From contig OW203993.1 of the NCBI GenBank assembly GCA_934047225.1, positions 24,442,069 to 24,506,068 of the forward strand: a stretch of 64,000 nucleotides of DNA, read 5' to 3'. The notes under the pieces are model-generated. The model did not search any database, had not been told where the DNA came from, and saw only the letters and a program-made list of their open reading frames with translations. The position numbers were made by a program, and so were the translations under genes. The DNA is from Ypsolopha sequella (Eukaryota > Arthropoda > Insecta > Lepidoptera > Ypsolophidae). Positions 1-11,300 of the stretch are shown piece after piece. Each line of letters starts with the position of its first letter. Position 1 is the stretch's first letter.

Positions 1-365
1 CAGTGCGAAAGGGACGGAATCGGGGAAAATTGCCAAAAAATCGGTTTTAAATTAATGCAAAATTAACTTATATAGCTACAAAAAATTCCATAACCAATAA
101 TTTATGTGTAGTTAAAACCCATCTAAATAAATATTTTTCAAGTCTGTATGCTATCCTAATTTGTCAGAATATCAAAAAAAGTGTAAGTTTAGACCTGATT
201 TCAATAATTATTTCTATCGAATGAAATTCCTCCTATCACGTTTCTGATAGACCAAAATCTAGTAACAGGTCCCAAAATTGTTATACTAATTTATTTTACT
301 TGGAACTTCATTAAAAGAGCAGATAAATAACTTCAAAAAGTGTCAATTTTCAATTAATAATATTG
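1..365 (-). mobile_element. MITE fragment, same family as 5161-5574 and 7075-7442
   Basis: The segment from the CAGTGCGAAAGGGACGGA-like start through the run ending in AAAAGTGTCAATTTTC matches, with many substitutions, two other elements in this window. It is cut by the window edge, so its outer terminus is missing. No coding capacity is seen. It belongs to a family whose intact copies end in TTAAGG and CCTTAA. Confidence 0.55.
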
Positions 366-735
366 TAAAGGCGAGAGAGGATATTATAATTGCGACGAAG
401 GCGAATAGGGAGCCATTTTAACTCAGAGCGAAAGTAGGACACGTGATCGAATTTACGCAAACCATAGATGAAGCGGATACCCAAGTTTTGAAGCCGTTCG
501 AGTTTGTTTAATTTAAGAGTTCCTCGGTGATATCAACGAAACAGACATCAGCATAGTCAATAAGAGGAAGAAGAAGGGATTGAGCGAGAGTGATTTTAGT
601 TTTAAAGGGTATCAAATTCTGGAGTTGTTTTATGTAGTGGAATGCACCGTGTACTCTACGGCTAATCTCATTGATATGAGCAGCCCAAGAGAAGTTGCTA
701 TCAAATATAACCCCTAAATTGTTTGCTTTTTCACA
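366..735 (-). pseudogene. Non-LTR retrotransposon remnant (C-terminal part of reverse transcriptase ORF)
   Basis: Read on the minus strand, the segment encodes recognisable CR1/jockey-type RT C-terminal text. It runs from GVIFDSNFSWAAHI through LIPFKTKITLAQSLLLPLID to [11 protein letters not shown]. The [11 protein letters not shown] stretch recurs at about 20440 on the plus strand, so both fragments come from one LINE family. A frameshift near plus position 505 breaks the frame, and both ends are truncated. It is a dead fossil. Assignment to a precise clade would need alignment. Confidence 0.75.
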
Positions 736-815
736 TTATAGCACACGGGAGGTACCGACATATTTTTTCTCGCCCGTTTCTCTCGATCCCGTTAATTTTC
801 TGAAAACTCTTCTAC

Positions 816-908
816 AGTGGATGGAGTAGGTATATTTGATAAAAACCGCAAATTTGTATACAAGCAATTTTAACATTTTGCGGTTTTTTATTCGTGTACA
901 TCCACTAT
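816..908. repeat. Small inverted-repeat (hairpin) element
   Basis: AGTGGATG...AAAAACCGCAAA on the left is mirrored by TTTGCGGTTTTTTATTCGTG...CATCCACT on the right, giving a fold-back of about 90 bases. It has no coding content and is probably a miniature inverted-repeat element. Confidence 0.5.
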
Positions 909-1077
909 CTATGGATGTCTACGTCATACAAGAAACTTAGTCTTTCCTGTCTAGGTGCATCCAGTGTTTGGTCTAGGCGTTGAAAGATCAGAGTCAGGAA
1001 TGGGTGCCGGCAGGGGGGTGCTAGGTGGTGCACTTGCACCCCTTGGGAATTTTGGTAGGCATTCTTAGTTTTTAAGT

Positions 1078-1160
1078 GAAATAAATATATATATATATAT
1101 TGCTACATAGAGCACTTATTTTATTTTATTTTCTGTTTAATTAAAACATTATATAAAAAT
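1078..1160 (-). repeat. AT-rich dispersed repeat linked to a hammerhead-like motif
   Basis: The block from AAATAAATATATATATATAT through GCTACATAGAGCACTT to the T-rich run is repeated almost word for word at 42364-42448. In both places it lies directly 3' (minus strand sense) of a hammerhead-like motif, so the two belong to one dispersed element. Confidence 0.6.
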
Positions 1161-1210
1161 TATTTTCGAAATATATTTCGGCCCACTTTGGGGCCGGCGT
1201 CAGTCGAATT
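1161..1210 (-). ncRNA. Hammerhead-ribozyme-like motif, copy 1 (decayed)
   Basis: On the minus strand the order is AATTCGA (stem I), CTGACGC (core, where the consensus is CTGANGA), one extra base, GGCCC-loop-GGGCC (stem II), GAA, ATATAT (short stem III), T, then TCGAAAATA (stem I partner). Stem I has at least five Watson-Crick pairs. The core A9 is C here, so activity is doubtful. Penelope-like elements and retrozymes are known to carry hammerheads; that this one does is inference. Confidence 0.45.
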
Positions 1211-2200
1211 TATTTAAGTAAATTAATATGGAATTTTAATTAAGTAAATTAGTATGGAAACGAGAAAATATTTTTTTATTCCCGAATATTTTTTTTATGA
1301 ACAGTGCCCTCTATTAATATCCTATAAAACCTCCAACTCTAACCTTAAGCAACTAGGTGGAACAAACAGGAACCCCAAAGAACGAACCCTGTTTTGGTAA
1401 GAATCGAGTTCATGTTTAGGTTCATAGATGGCGCTGATAAGCTGATAAGCAGCGCCATCTAGACACTCAACCTAAAAACATTGCAAAGCGCTCGTAAGCT
1501 GCTAGAGTGCTACGTAATGTTGAGGTAGTGCTACTTGAACAAATTAAAAAGTTTCCAATTTGCTAACTAGGTGGCGCGGATAGCTAGTAGTGTAACATTG
1601 ACCAATTAGGTTATTTATTATATAAAATGGACCCAAAAACACTATAATAAAGCAAAATACTACTTTCAAGATTTTCTTTGCTATAAATATGTAAGTTCTA
1701 AAGTTGGACGGACTCGAAACTTTTACTTTTCTCCTTCTATTTTCTCTCCCAATCTAAAAATACCAAATAATAATTCTCTCTCTTAGCAAACATTGTGGAG
1801 TATCATCAAACGCCCAAGTGGTCTGGAATGAGCAGTGAGCAGTCCACTTAGACGTCATAATAAACCACTCGAAACACTCACTGAAAGATATTTTATTTGA
1901 TTTTCGTAAGAAAAAGCTTTTTTATTTTGTTAGGGAAGCCTAGTTTTCATGAAATATTTACTTACCTAGGTACTTAAATTGAATAATTATGGCTAATTGA
2001 GGTGAATTGATCTGAGACCCCAGAAAAAAAGGCAGGTTTATGAGGACCTTTCACATAATAGTGTATGTAGGTCCTTTGTGGTGGGTAAAACCCACAAACT
2101 GCATCTCATCAAGTCCAATGAACTTTTAGAAGTTCAAAAGAGGTCAAATATGCAAAAATCACTGGCACGCAACAAACGAGCAGTCACCATTAGAGCGCAA
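1211..2200. other. Intergenic AT-rich DNA upstream of the zinc-finger gene
   Basis: No coding stretch or RNA gene is seen. A small hairpin lies at 1428-1466, where TAGATGGCGCTG is mirrored by CAGCGCCATCTA. A promoter for the gene starting at 2336 may lie in the last 150 bases, but I see no clear TATA box or initiator. Confidence 0.4.
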
Positions 2201-2335
2201 ACGAAGAAAATTTGGAAACGTTTCCACGTTTGAAAAGTTGTCATAGAAACAAAATTAACAAAATTTTACGTCGTTCATGTCTCGAGTTTTTTGTCAAAAT
2301 AATTGAATATTGCTAAAACTGTGCAAAAATAAAAG

Positions 2336-2394
2336 ATGTTTTCGGATGACGAAATAAAAGAAAGCTACATGAGACCCGGCGACGAAATTATCAG
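2336..2394 (+). CDS. Zinc-finger gene exon 1 (start codon)
   Basis: It starts ATGTTTTCGGATGACG ([12 protein letters not shown]...) and ends ATCAG|GTACAC in phase 2. It gives 19 codons plus two bases. The acidic start and the matching phase with exon 2 support this ATG. No longer in-frame ATG is seen upstream. Confidence 0.75.
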
Positions 2395-5300
2395 GTACAC
2401 AATTGTGATTTTGAACCTCACAAAACTTTTCACGTTACATTCTTGTTTATTTATATTAAAACTAAAACTAATACATTTTTCTTCTTACATATTTGTTGAA
2501 ACTAGTCTTGACCACGTTGATTTATGTAATTTTTGCTTTTGTTATTTCATTTGTTGGTAATTTTGTTTTTCAGTATTCAAGAAGTTTGTTTAAGTGACAA
2601 GTTTGACAAGAGAGATTTAGGGTTCAAAGGAGAGGCATTGCTCAACCCAGGCAAAAATGATGTGAGTGGTTCATTCGTTTTAGGAATAGTTTGACATACT
2701 TATTTGAAAAAAATATTTTACCTTTAGTACGTGAAATATTATTAGGTTTGCGGACACAAAGCGGTTTTTTTTAAATAATTTTAAGGGGAATTTAACGATT
2801 GGTATCCGCTACGAAACGCACATTATTATTATATATTATTATATACATTATTATAAGATGGTTCCTCTTATTTTGAAATAAATATATTAAATGTAACTAT
2901 ATGATTAATGGCATTTCGCGAACAATTTTAATGTCAGTTAGGTTTTTCCGGTAAAATTTTGATTTTATATATTACGTTGTAAATTAAAAGGTACACAAAC
3001 TTAAGACACGCTTTTATTAAGAGGCATCGCCATACCTAACCTTCTAACATGAAGCATCTTCATGCCTTCTAACCTAACCTACCAGCTCTCTTCTTGAAAT
3101 AAAACTATCACACCAGATCCTAATATAAAAAAAATATAATAATATAAGAAACGAAATCCATACACTATGTTACAACACCCAAATGAAAAATCCAAATTTG
3201 CTAGTATCCAATACAATGTTCAATCAATCTATATTCTTATACAACGTGTAACAGAAAGGTGTAACCATATTTAAAGAACTTATTCAGTTAATGGAATAGA
3301 ACAACTTTTACTATGGAACAAACCCTGTATCTCGAAAAAAAAAATGACTCTTTCATAGAAAAATGCAACGCCGCTCGGCTGAAATGTATGGAAGGGGAGA
3401 TTTTTTTTTTAATTTCAGGGTTGGCTTTATAGTAAAAGTTGTTCTATACCATTGACTGAATAAGCTCATCAAATATGGTTACACCTTTCTGTTACACATT
3501 GTATAATCGACTTAACAGAATTCTCAAAATTTTACGATGTTATTTTTTTTTTATTTATTTTTATATTCATAATTTTACACTATTTTATTACATGGTGAAT
3601 AGTATCAATAAACTCACATGAGTTTGTCCTGATACTACAATTCGTGAATAATACTCATATTCGTGCATGAGATATGCCCACAAAAGTAGAAACAAATAAA
3701 TACTGATACTGATAGCTACCTGCATACATATTATAATTTTACAATAGATGACGAGAGAAATTGTTTTTCGAACGGCTGCTACTACAATGTTACAATAATT
3801 GTTACAAAAATAAGTAAAGGCAAATAAATTAATTTAATCGATCTTGACTTCATGTAAATAGGATTTATATTACAATACAGAATTAGGAGGTATAAAATTG
3901 TAAGGTAAATGAGCAGTCGATCGGACAATGGTATACAAATGAAAAGATGCTCTTATCTTATGTCATACTTGGTGTGTAAGAAATCTGTCACTTCCTGGCT
4001 GAAACTACAAGACTATGCTGAAACTGAAAATATACTAACATCTTATACCTAATCTCGGAATACTTAAGCAAATACCTATCTTCAAGTTACTTAAACACAT
4101 TTGGAAATGTTACTTAAACTAAACATTAATAAAGCCAATTAATTAAACTTATTTATAAACCTAATTTTAACTTTTAACTTAATATATCCATCCATCCATC
4201 AGCCTAGTTCGTCCACTGCTGGACATAAGCCTTTCCAGAACTTTGCCACACCCGGCGGTCATCCTGGAAGAATTGCCCATACTCACACACGCTGGGCAGG
4301 CGGGTTGGTAAGCGCGGTGCCGAAACCCTCGCACCAGTGACGCCGCTGCCCGTCACCAGTCTGTTCCATATAAGGCCCGGCTATTAGGGATGGATAAACA
4401 GCCATCCATCGGTCCCAGGCATGGTGGGCCTCCTGGATTTTTGCCAGTGAGCTGTCCTCTTACTCTCCCCCAAATTACTTCGAGGGGGTCTATTCTAACT
4501 TAATCTAAGTAAGACTTCATCTTAAATTTAAATTTAACATCAACTTATAATAATCTTTAACTCAACATTTTATGCAAGCAAGTTATTGTAATAACTTAAC
4601 AGGTTAAGGACTGCGTACTGTTTACTTAAAACTTGTTTTTATAAATAAAAAAAAATGTTTAGTGCGCAAAAAGTATTTTTGAGGTGCAATAAAAAATATG
4701 TCCGTTTTTATTTTAACTCAGCGTTCGGCTCTCATTGCAATACCCTTCACATCCACAGCTGGACGTCCCTTTCTTCTTCCCTGAAGGGCTGGAGCATCCT
4801 CAAGCCAGGTTTGCCTGGACTGAAGAAGATGGCAACATCACCGCACTGGTATCAGAGCCAGGGTTTGGGACAACTGGCCAGATGACCTTCGGAAAGGACC
4901 TGGAGGCCGCACTGAAGAATGTAAGGCATTGCAAATAAATTTAAATTTGAATTTGAATTATTAATTTCTAGAGACTCCAGTAAAAATTGTGAAATATTCC
5001 GCCTGTGTGTTTAAGGCCCTTCCATTCCAAAATGAGTCTTTTGTTTAATTATTGTTGTGTCGATTCGGTGCAACACAACTTAACTAATTTGACAGGACTA
5101 ACCTTCTTTTGAGCGTCTTGTCTTTGTCTTTTCGATACAGAAAGAAAAAGACAACGCTTAAATTAAGGTGATATGTAAAAGTTTTAGCGTCCCTTTTACT
5201 CCATATGCGAAAAATCCTCAGTGCGAGAGGGACGGATTCGAGGAAAAGTAGCAAAAAGTCCGTTTTTTATTAATATAAAATATACTTAAGTTGCTATCAA

Positions 5301-8300
5301 AATTTCGTTTAACCAGCTGTTACAATCCATCTAATAAAATATAATTGCAGTCCATATGTCATTCTAAATTGTCAAACCAGGAGAATTGGTGTCGATAAAG
5401 ACCTCATTTCAATAAATATTTCTACCGTGCCAAAATTCTCCAATCGCGTTTCTGTTTTAACAGATCCCTAGAGAAAGATTCCAAAAATAATATACTGTTT
5501 GTCAAAATTATACATTGTTTACTGAAGTAGATATAGAAGTTCTAAAAGTGTCGATTTTTTTTCCGTAGCGCCTTAACTTATTTGACAGGACTAACCTTAT
5601 TTTGACCGTCTTGTCTTTGTCTTTTCGGTACAGAAAGAAAAAGATAAAGCTTAAATTAAGTTTAATCCTCTCAATCAAGCTAAAACGTGTTAACGGAATC
5701 GGTGATATTGTCAGTTCAATATCTCATTTCAAAGACAAGTAAAATATATGTTACAATATAGGACACACACATATGTACAGACAGGGTATATCTATCAAAA
5801 TATAAAACGTAAGTAATTCAGTTAACTTCGCTCGATAGAAAAAAATCGCAAAGTAAGCTCCTCAAATTGCGAATAAATGTGTTTATAGCAAAGGCAGAGA
5901 ATATAAAGTATGGCAAAGGTGTCCAACCCAGAGATTTAAAACTTCTCCCGAATTTGGTTGACACATAACCACATACATTTTTATTTGTTTCTTAATAATC
6001 TTTCAGAAATTCCAGAAAATCTCGCAAATTCAATGAAGCGAGCGTTCTAATGACTTTCTGAAAATAACCTTGAGTTAAAAATCATTTTACGAAATACGAA
6101 ATATTTATTAAGTAAAAAAATAACCACAAAATTACAATTACAAGCGGGTCCCACACTATGTACCTAATTCTGTTACGCGGGAACCCAGATGAACTTAACA
6201 TAAATTACATTTAATTATTTTACAGGCTACTAGACTTAAAATAAAAAAGAACTACAAAAATATTAACAAATTTAACTAAAACTAAGAATAAAATAAAAAA
6301 GGAGACAAATTAAAATTAAAAATAAGACAAAATTGCTATTAAATCAGTAGAAGTAGATAGGCGTGCATGAACAGAGTAGGTATATATAAATACATATATT
6401 TATTTTTATTTATTTTTCAATGCAAGTGCTCGTAAAGGCCCACTATTTATGCATCAAAACCGAACAGAAAGTCGATTATTTTGCCCTAGGGCTTTATTAT
6501 TATTATTTTTTTTAATTTATTTATAATGGTTGGCTAACCTGCAGCCTCTCCTGTGTACCATAAATGTCATACTTTTTTTTTCCACTGTTTAACGGCTCTG
6601 GATACAGTCCTTTTGAGCCAATTACAATTTAAAGTTCACAAGATTATATTTGTTTTATTTCCTCACACTATGCATTGAAAAACGTAGTATGATACACGGG
6701 CGTAAGAGCAATAAATTACTCGGTTACGTTTAAAACACTCGCTACGCTCGTGTTTTAAGTCGTCCTCGTCATTTATTCCTTTGCGCCCTTGTAGCATAAA
6801 CTACTATTATATTATAATAATGATATAATATACGAATTATACACATTAATAGGATTGTTCCTTCAGGACCATTAAGTTGAACTCCCGTTATGTTGAATTT
6901 TTTGAAAGTTGGATTCCCATTATGTTGAATTCTCTGAAAGTTGGATACCATGATGTTGGATTCCCATTAAGTTGAATTCCCGTTAAGTTGAATTCCCATT
7001 ATGTTGAATTCCCATCATGTTGAATTCCCATTATGTTGAATTCTTGTCGGATAGGCAGGGCCTTGACGTCTCGACCACGGAAAAAAATCGACACTTTTAG
7101 AACTTCTATATCTACTTCGGTAAATAATGTATAATTTTGATAAAATAGTATATTGATTTTGAAATTTTCTTCTAGGGACCTGTTAAAACAGAAACGCGAT
7201 TGGAGAATTTTGGCTCGATAGAAATATTTATTGAAATGCGGTCTTTATCGACACCAATTCTCCTGGTTTGACAATTTAAAATGACATGAACTGCAAACTG
7301 AAATTTTGATAGCATTTTTAGTTCATTTTATATTAATAAAAAAACGACTTTTTGCTACTTTTCCACGAATCCGTCCCTCTCGCACTGAGGGTTTTTTCGC
7401 ATATGGAGTAACAGGGACGCTAAAACTTTTACATATCGCCTTAATGTGGAAGTCACAGGTTCAAAATTCGTGCCCGAAGTACGGCGATAGGGGTCACCAC
7501 CTACCACGCTTGGATGTAATAATCGTTAGTGAAACGTGGGTGTAAAAGTGTGGATTCCAACTTGCATTTCAATTTTAATAAAGATAAAAAGTGGGTTAGC
7601 AATTATTCCCCGATCACACACGTGCTTGGTTGTCTCACCTTCATACAAAAAATCGTTCAATGTTGTGTGGGTTGGGTAGTTGTTTCATGTTTACCAGCCT
7701 AAATTAGTGTTATACCGAGTGTTAATGTACAGGTTTAAACGAAACTAAAGGTTTACTGATAATACTGAACAAATATACAAAAAAAAAAAACACGCAAATA
7801 AAAAGGACCTGCCCTTACAAAATTCACATACTTAAGTTAACAAAATTTGTAAGAAAACGTCTTTTTTTTTTCATTACTATTTCTTTGGGACTGTTGCTCA
7901 GTATGATCAGTTGATTATATTGTTTCATTTAAGTATACCTGTCTATTTACATCCGGCAAAGGGAACGTATTCTGCCAAGAGCCTGCGAAAAAGCCAAAAA
8001 TACAAGATCTTTGCTATACTCCATTCCACGAGTTGAACTCCCAAAGAAAATCGTCCGTTTGCGCCCATTGGTTAATGCGCGTGACCTTAACTCACCAATG
8101 TGTTTCTTAAGGTTGGCTTACAAGTTGAATTTTTTCAGTACGTTCATAGCTCCGAACGTGTTAGTAAAAAAATATAAACGATGTCTGATATTGTGAATTG
8201 AGAAAACGTAAAAGACGCCCATTTTCGTCAACAAAAAAAACTTCAAACATAAAACGCGAAAATACAAAAAAAAATACAACAAATTTAATTTTCATTTTTT

Positions 8301-11300
8301 TACTGTTAAATTAAATGAAAAGCCTTAAAAAGGCAAATATAAATATTTATTTTCATGTGTGTTTTTCAATGGGTCTTTTGTACTTTGAACTTTTTTATTT
8401 ATTTATTATAATGCATAGTAGTTGACCGCCGGCATGTTAACCTTCCCTTTAAAGTGTACCGTCTTCGCTTATTGAGTCGCTTACCTCTAGCCACGCGCAT
8501 TAACCAATGAGCTGCGAGTATTTTATTTCCTAGGAGTTCGACTCGTGGAATGGAATATAGACATCGGGGGAAAATAAGACAGGAAACAAAGCAAATTTTC
8601 CAGGAGGAAGTATCATCAAGTTCCGTCCAACCAACGAACAGAAGCCAGCAGTATGACCAGGACCTGGTGGAAGTGGTGGAGCCCCACATCGTCTCCTCCA
8701 CATCCAGTAACCAGTTCGGCTCTGGTGAGGTTATTTTGTAGGATACTACTTTTTTTGTTAAGTCCTTCGGCGCAGATAGTGTAAAATAGCTTTATTTATG
8801 CAATATACATGGTAAACAATTATTGATTGAATAAAAAGAAAACAATTGAACAAAATGTAATACGGGGAAAAAGTAAAAAAAGGAAAAGGTTAGGGTTACT
8901 TAAACAAATTTAATAAAATAATAAACTGGGGCGTAAATAAAAAATGTAGCAATAAATCAATCATCAATAATAATAAAACTGTTTCTCTATTCATATAACT
9001 AAAAAATTTACTTTTATTCTTACTAAGTGGGGTATTGTTTGCCATCTGCAAAACATACAATACACATACAGTGTGTCCCTCGTACAAGTGCACATCCGAA
9101 AGTGGGTGAAACTAGATCTAAATATATCGACAAAAACGAAGAAAATATATATATATATATATATATTTTTAATCTTCTCTAAAAAAAATACTCCACCTGG
9201 GTATCTTTGTATGGGACTAGAGCGCAATGCCTTTGGTTAACCGCTCATAGAAAATATTGTATTTATGATAGAACATTGTATTTTTTTTTTTTTGTTAGAA
9301 AGATTATAGAATACGCAGGCAATGAAAATAGGAATAAAAGTATAGTAAAACTGGGACATTATTTTGAAAAAATTTACTATTACTGAAAAAAAAGACGGAA
9401 AAATTAAAGAAATAATCTTTCAGGATATTATGTTTATGGTAATGGTAGTTGATTATGGTTTGTTTTTGATTTGGTATGCGACGTCTATTCTTAAGAATTA
9501 TAAAATTTTTATTTCATTGCATTACTCGCGATAGATCAAAAGTTATGACATATTCTATACATAGTCTCCATGGTAGGCAAGAAAAATTTTTAAACGTAAA
9601 TCTATAAAACAAAGATTTTCTAAAAAAATAGAAACATTTATTGTCAATAAAATAAGTTCTAGTTTCACCCCTTTTCGGATGTGAACTTGTAAGAGGGACA
9701 CACTGTATATAAGATTCTATATTATGTGTATTGTTTGTTTGGCAGATGGCAAACTTATAAGAATAAAAGTTTATTTTTCACCCATATGAATAGAGTCCCT
9801 ATTCCCTATTTGTAAACGATTTGAACGGTTATATAAGACTGCGCAGTAAGAGCTGCCAATAGGTAACATGTTATATAAACAGCCGTTTTCTAAGGAGGTT
9901 ATCATTACGATTCTCCAGAACGCAGCAAGCCGCTTACCTGCAAAGTGGACAAAGCAGATCCTAGGTCCAGATACCACTTCGTCAAGTACATCAAGCGGCA
10001 TGGCAGGACCGTCAAACTGTGGGAGTGCAGCATTTGTAAGTTTGATTACCTTTTACTGTTGATCTATTCTTTCTCTTCTCTTTATTTCATCATCATCGGC
10101 TCATGAAAGCCCACTGTTAGGTATTAGGTACAGATGCCTTATTGTCTAGCTTCAACATCAATCGCTATTGCTTTCAAAGGTACGCGTGATTGGCTAGAAG
10201 GGATGAGTCACGTCATTTATAGCCAATCACGTTACCTTTAAAGCAACAGCGATAGACGATTTCATGACTATTTCCTTACACAATCGCACCTCAGTTATGA
10301 AGAGAAATAAGCAACCGCCTAGCAAACAGTTTGATCCACAGACGGGTGTTAGGTGAGAAATCCATCAGCCTTTTTTTTTCGCTCAGTGTTGGACATAAGC
10401 CTTTCCAAAATTTCGCCACTCTTGGCGGTTCTCTTGGAAGTAATGCCGGTGCCGCAAACCTCTCAACAGTGCACCGAGAAAATATTCTGGTTCCGTTAAC
10501 CTGAATATAGTTCATTTAAACAGAAAACACTGTACTGTATGTGACGTCTATATTTATTGTTCAGTTTACTTGAACAGTGTTCAGTTTACTTGTACAATCT
10601 AATGTATACAATAATTTAAATTAACATAACATAATTCTGTTTTTGTTAGCCAGGTATTTTTTACAAAACTATCTGGTAGTATTGTTAAAATATTTTTTCT
10701 CCGTGTGACGCCGCTGCCCGTCACCATTCTGTTTTATGTAAGCCCCGGCTGTTGTGAATGGATATACCGCCATCAATCGGTCCCAGGCATGGTGGGCCAC
10801 CTGGTTTTATGCCTGTTCGAGAGCGCACTCTCCCCCGAATTACTTCGAGGGGGTTTCCAAGTAAGATGGTGATATCTCCACAGTCGAGCCCGGCATCAGC
10901 TCTAACACCTATATCTCATTAATTGCTTTTTACGAAACCCCTTAGAGTATTGGGTTTGTGCTATTCTACTCTACCGGTCACCACACGGCTTTAAGAACGT
11001 ATTAGCAAAAATAATATAAATATGATGATAAATAAAAAGGGTACTATTAATATGAAAGAAAATTGCATTTTTTTTTTCGGAATTCATTCTTATTTTAATT
11101 TTCAAAATGTTACATTTTATAACATTTGTAGGAACTCAGAGTCAACATTTTGAAATCGCTGCATTGCCTGAATGCATTGAATGAATGAATAAACACTTTA
11201 TTGCACAGAAAATTAAAATAAAACATAAAGCATTCGTTCCGATCACAAGTACATCAGTCGTTCCCATGCAAAGAGTACATTATATATTCACATGCTACCG

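Larger units (their letters stand above)
2662..4758. other. Intron 2: MITE, SINE copy and AT-rich DNA
   Basis: The intron contains a TIR element at 3237-3506 and a SINE copy at 4184-4495. The remainder is AT-rich with no supported coding content. Confidence 0.6.
5011..7066. mobile_element. TTAA-type transposon remnant carrying nested insertions
   Basis: The ends TTAAGGCCCTTCC and GGCAGGGCCTTGA match the ends of 44555-45256 (TTAAGGCCCTACC ... GGCAGGGCCTTAA). The stretches shared with that shorter copy include TTAACTTCGCTCGATAGAAA and CTCAAATTGCGAATAAA. This copy is inflated by a MITE (5161-5574), a second dispersed repeat (6410-6812) and a 16-bp minisatellite. No transposase frame was found. 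Confidence 0.6.
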
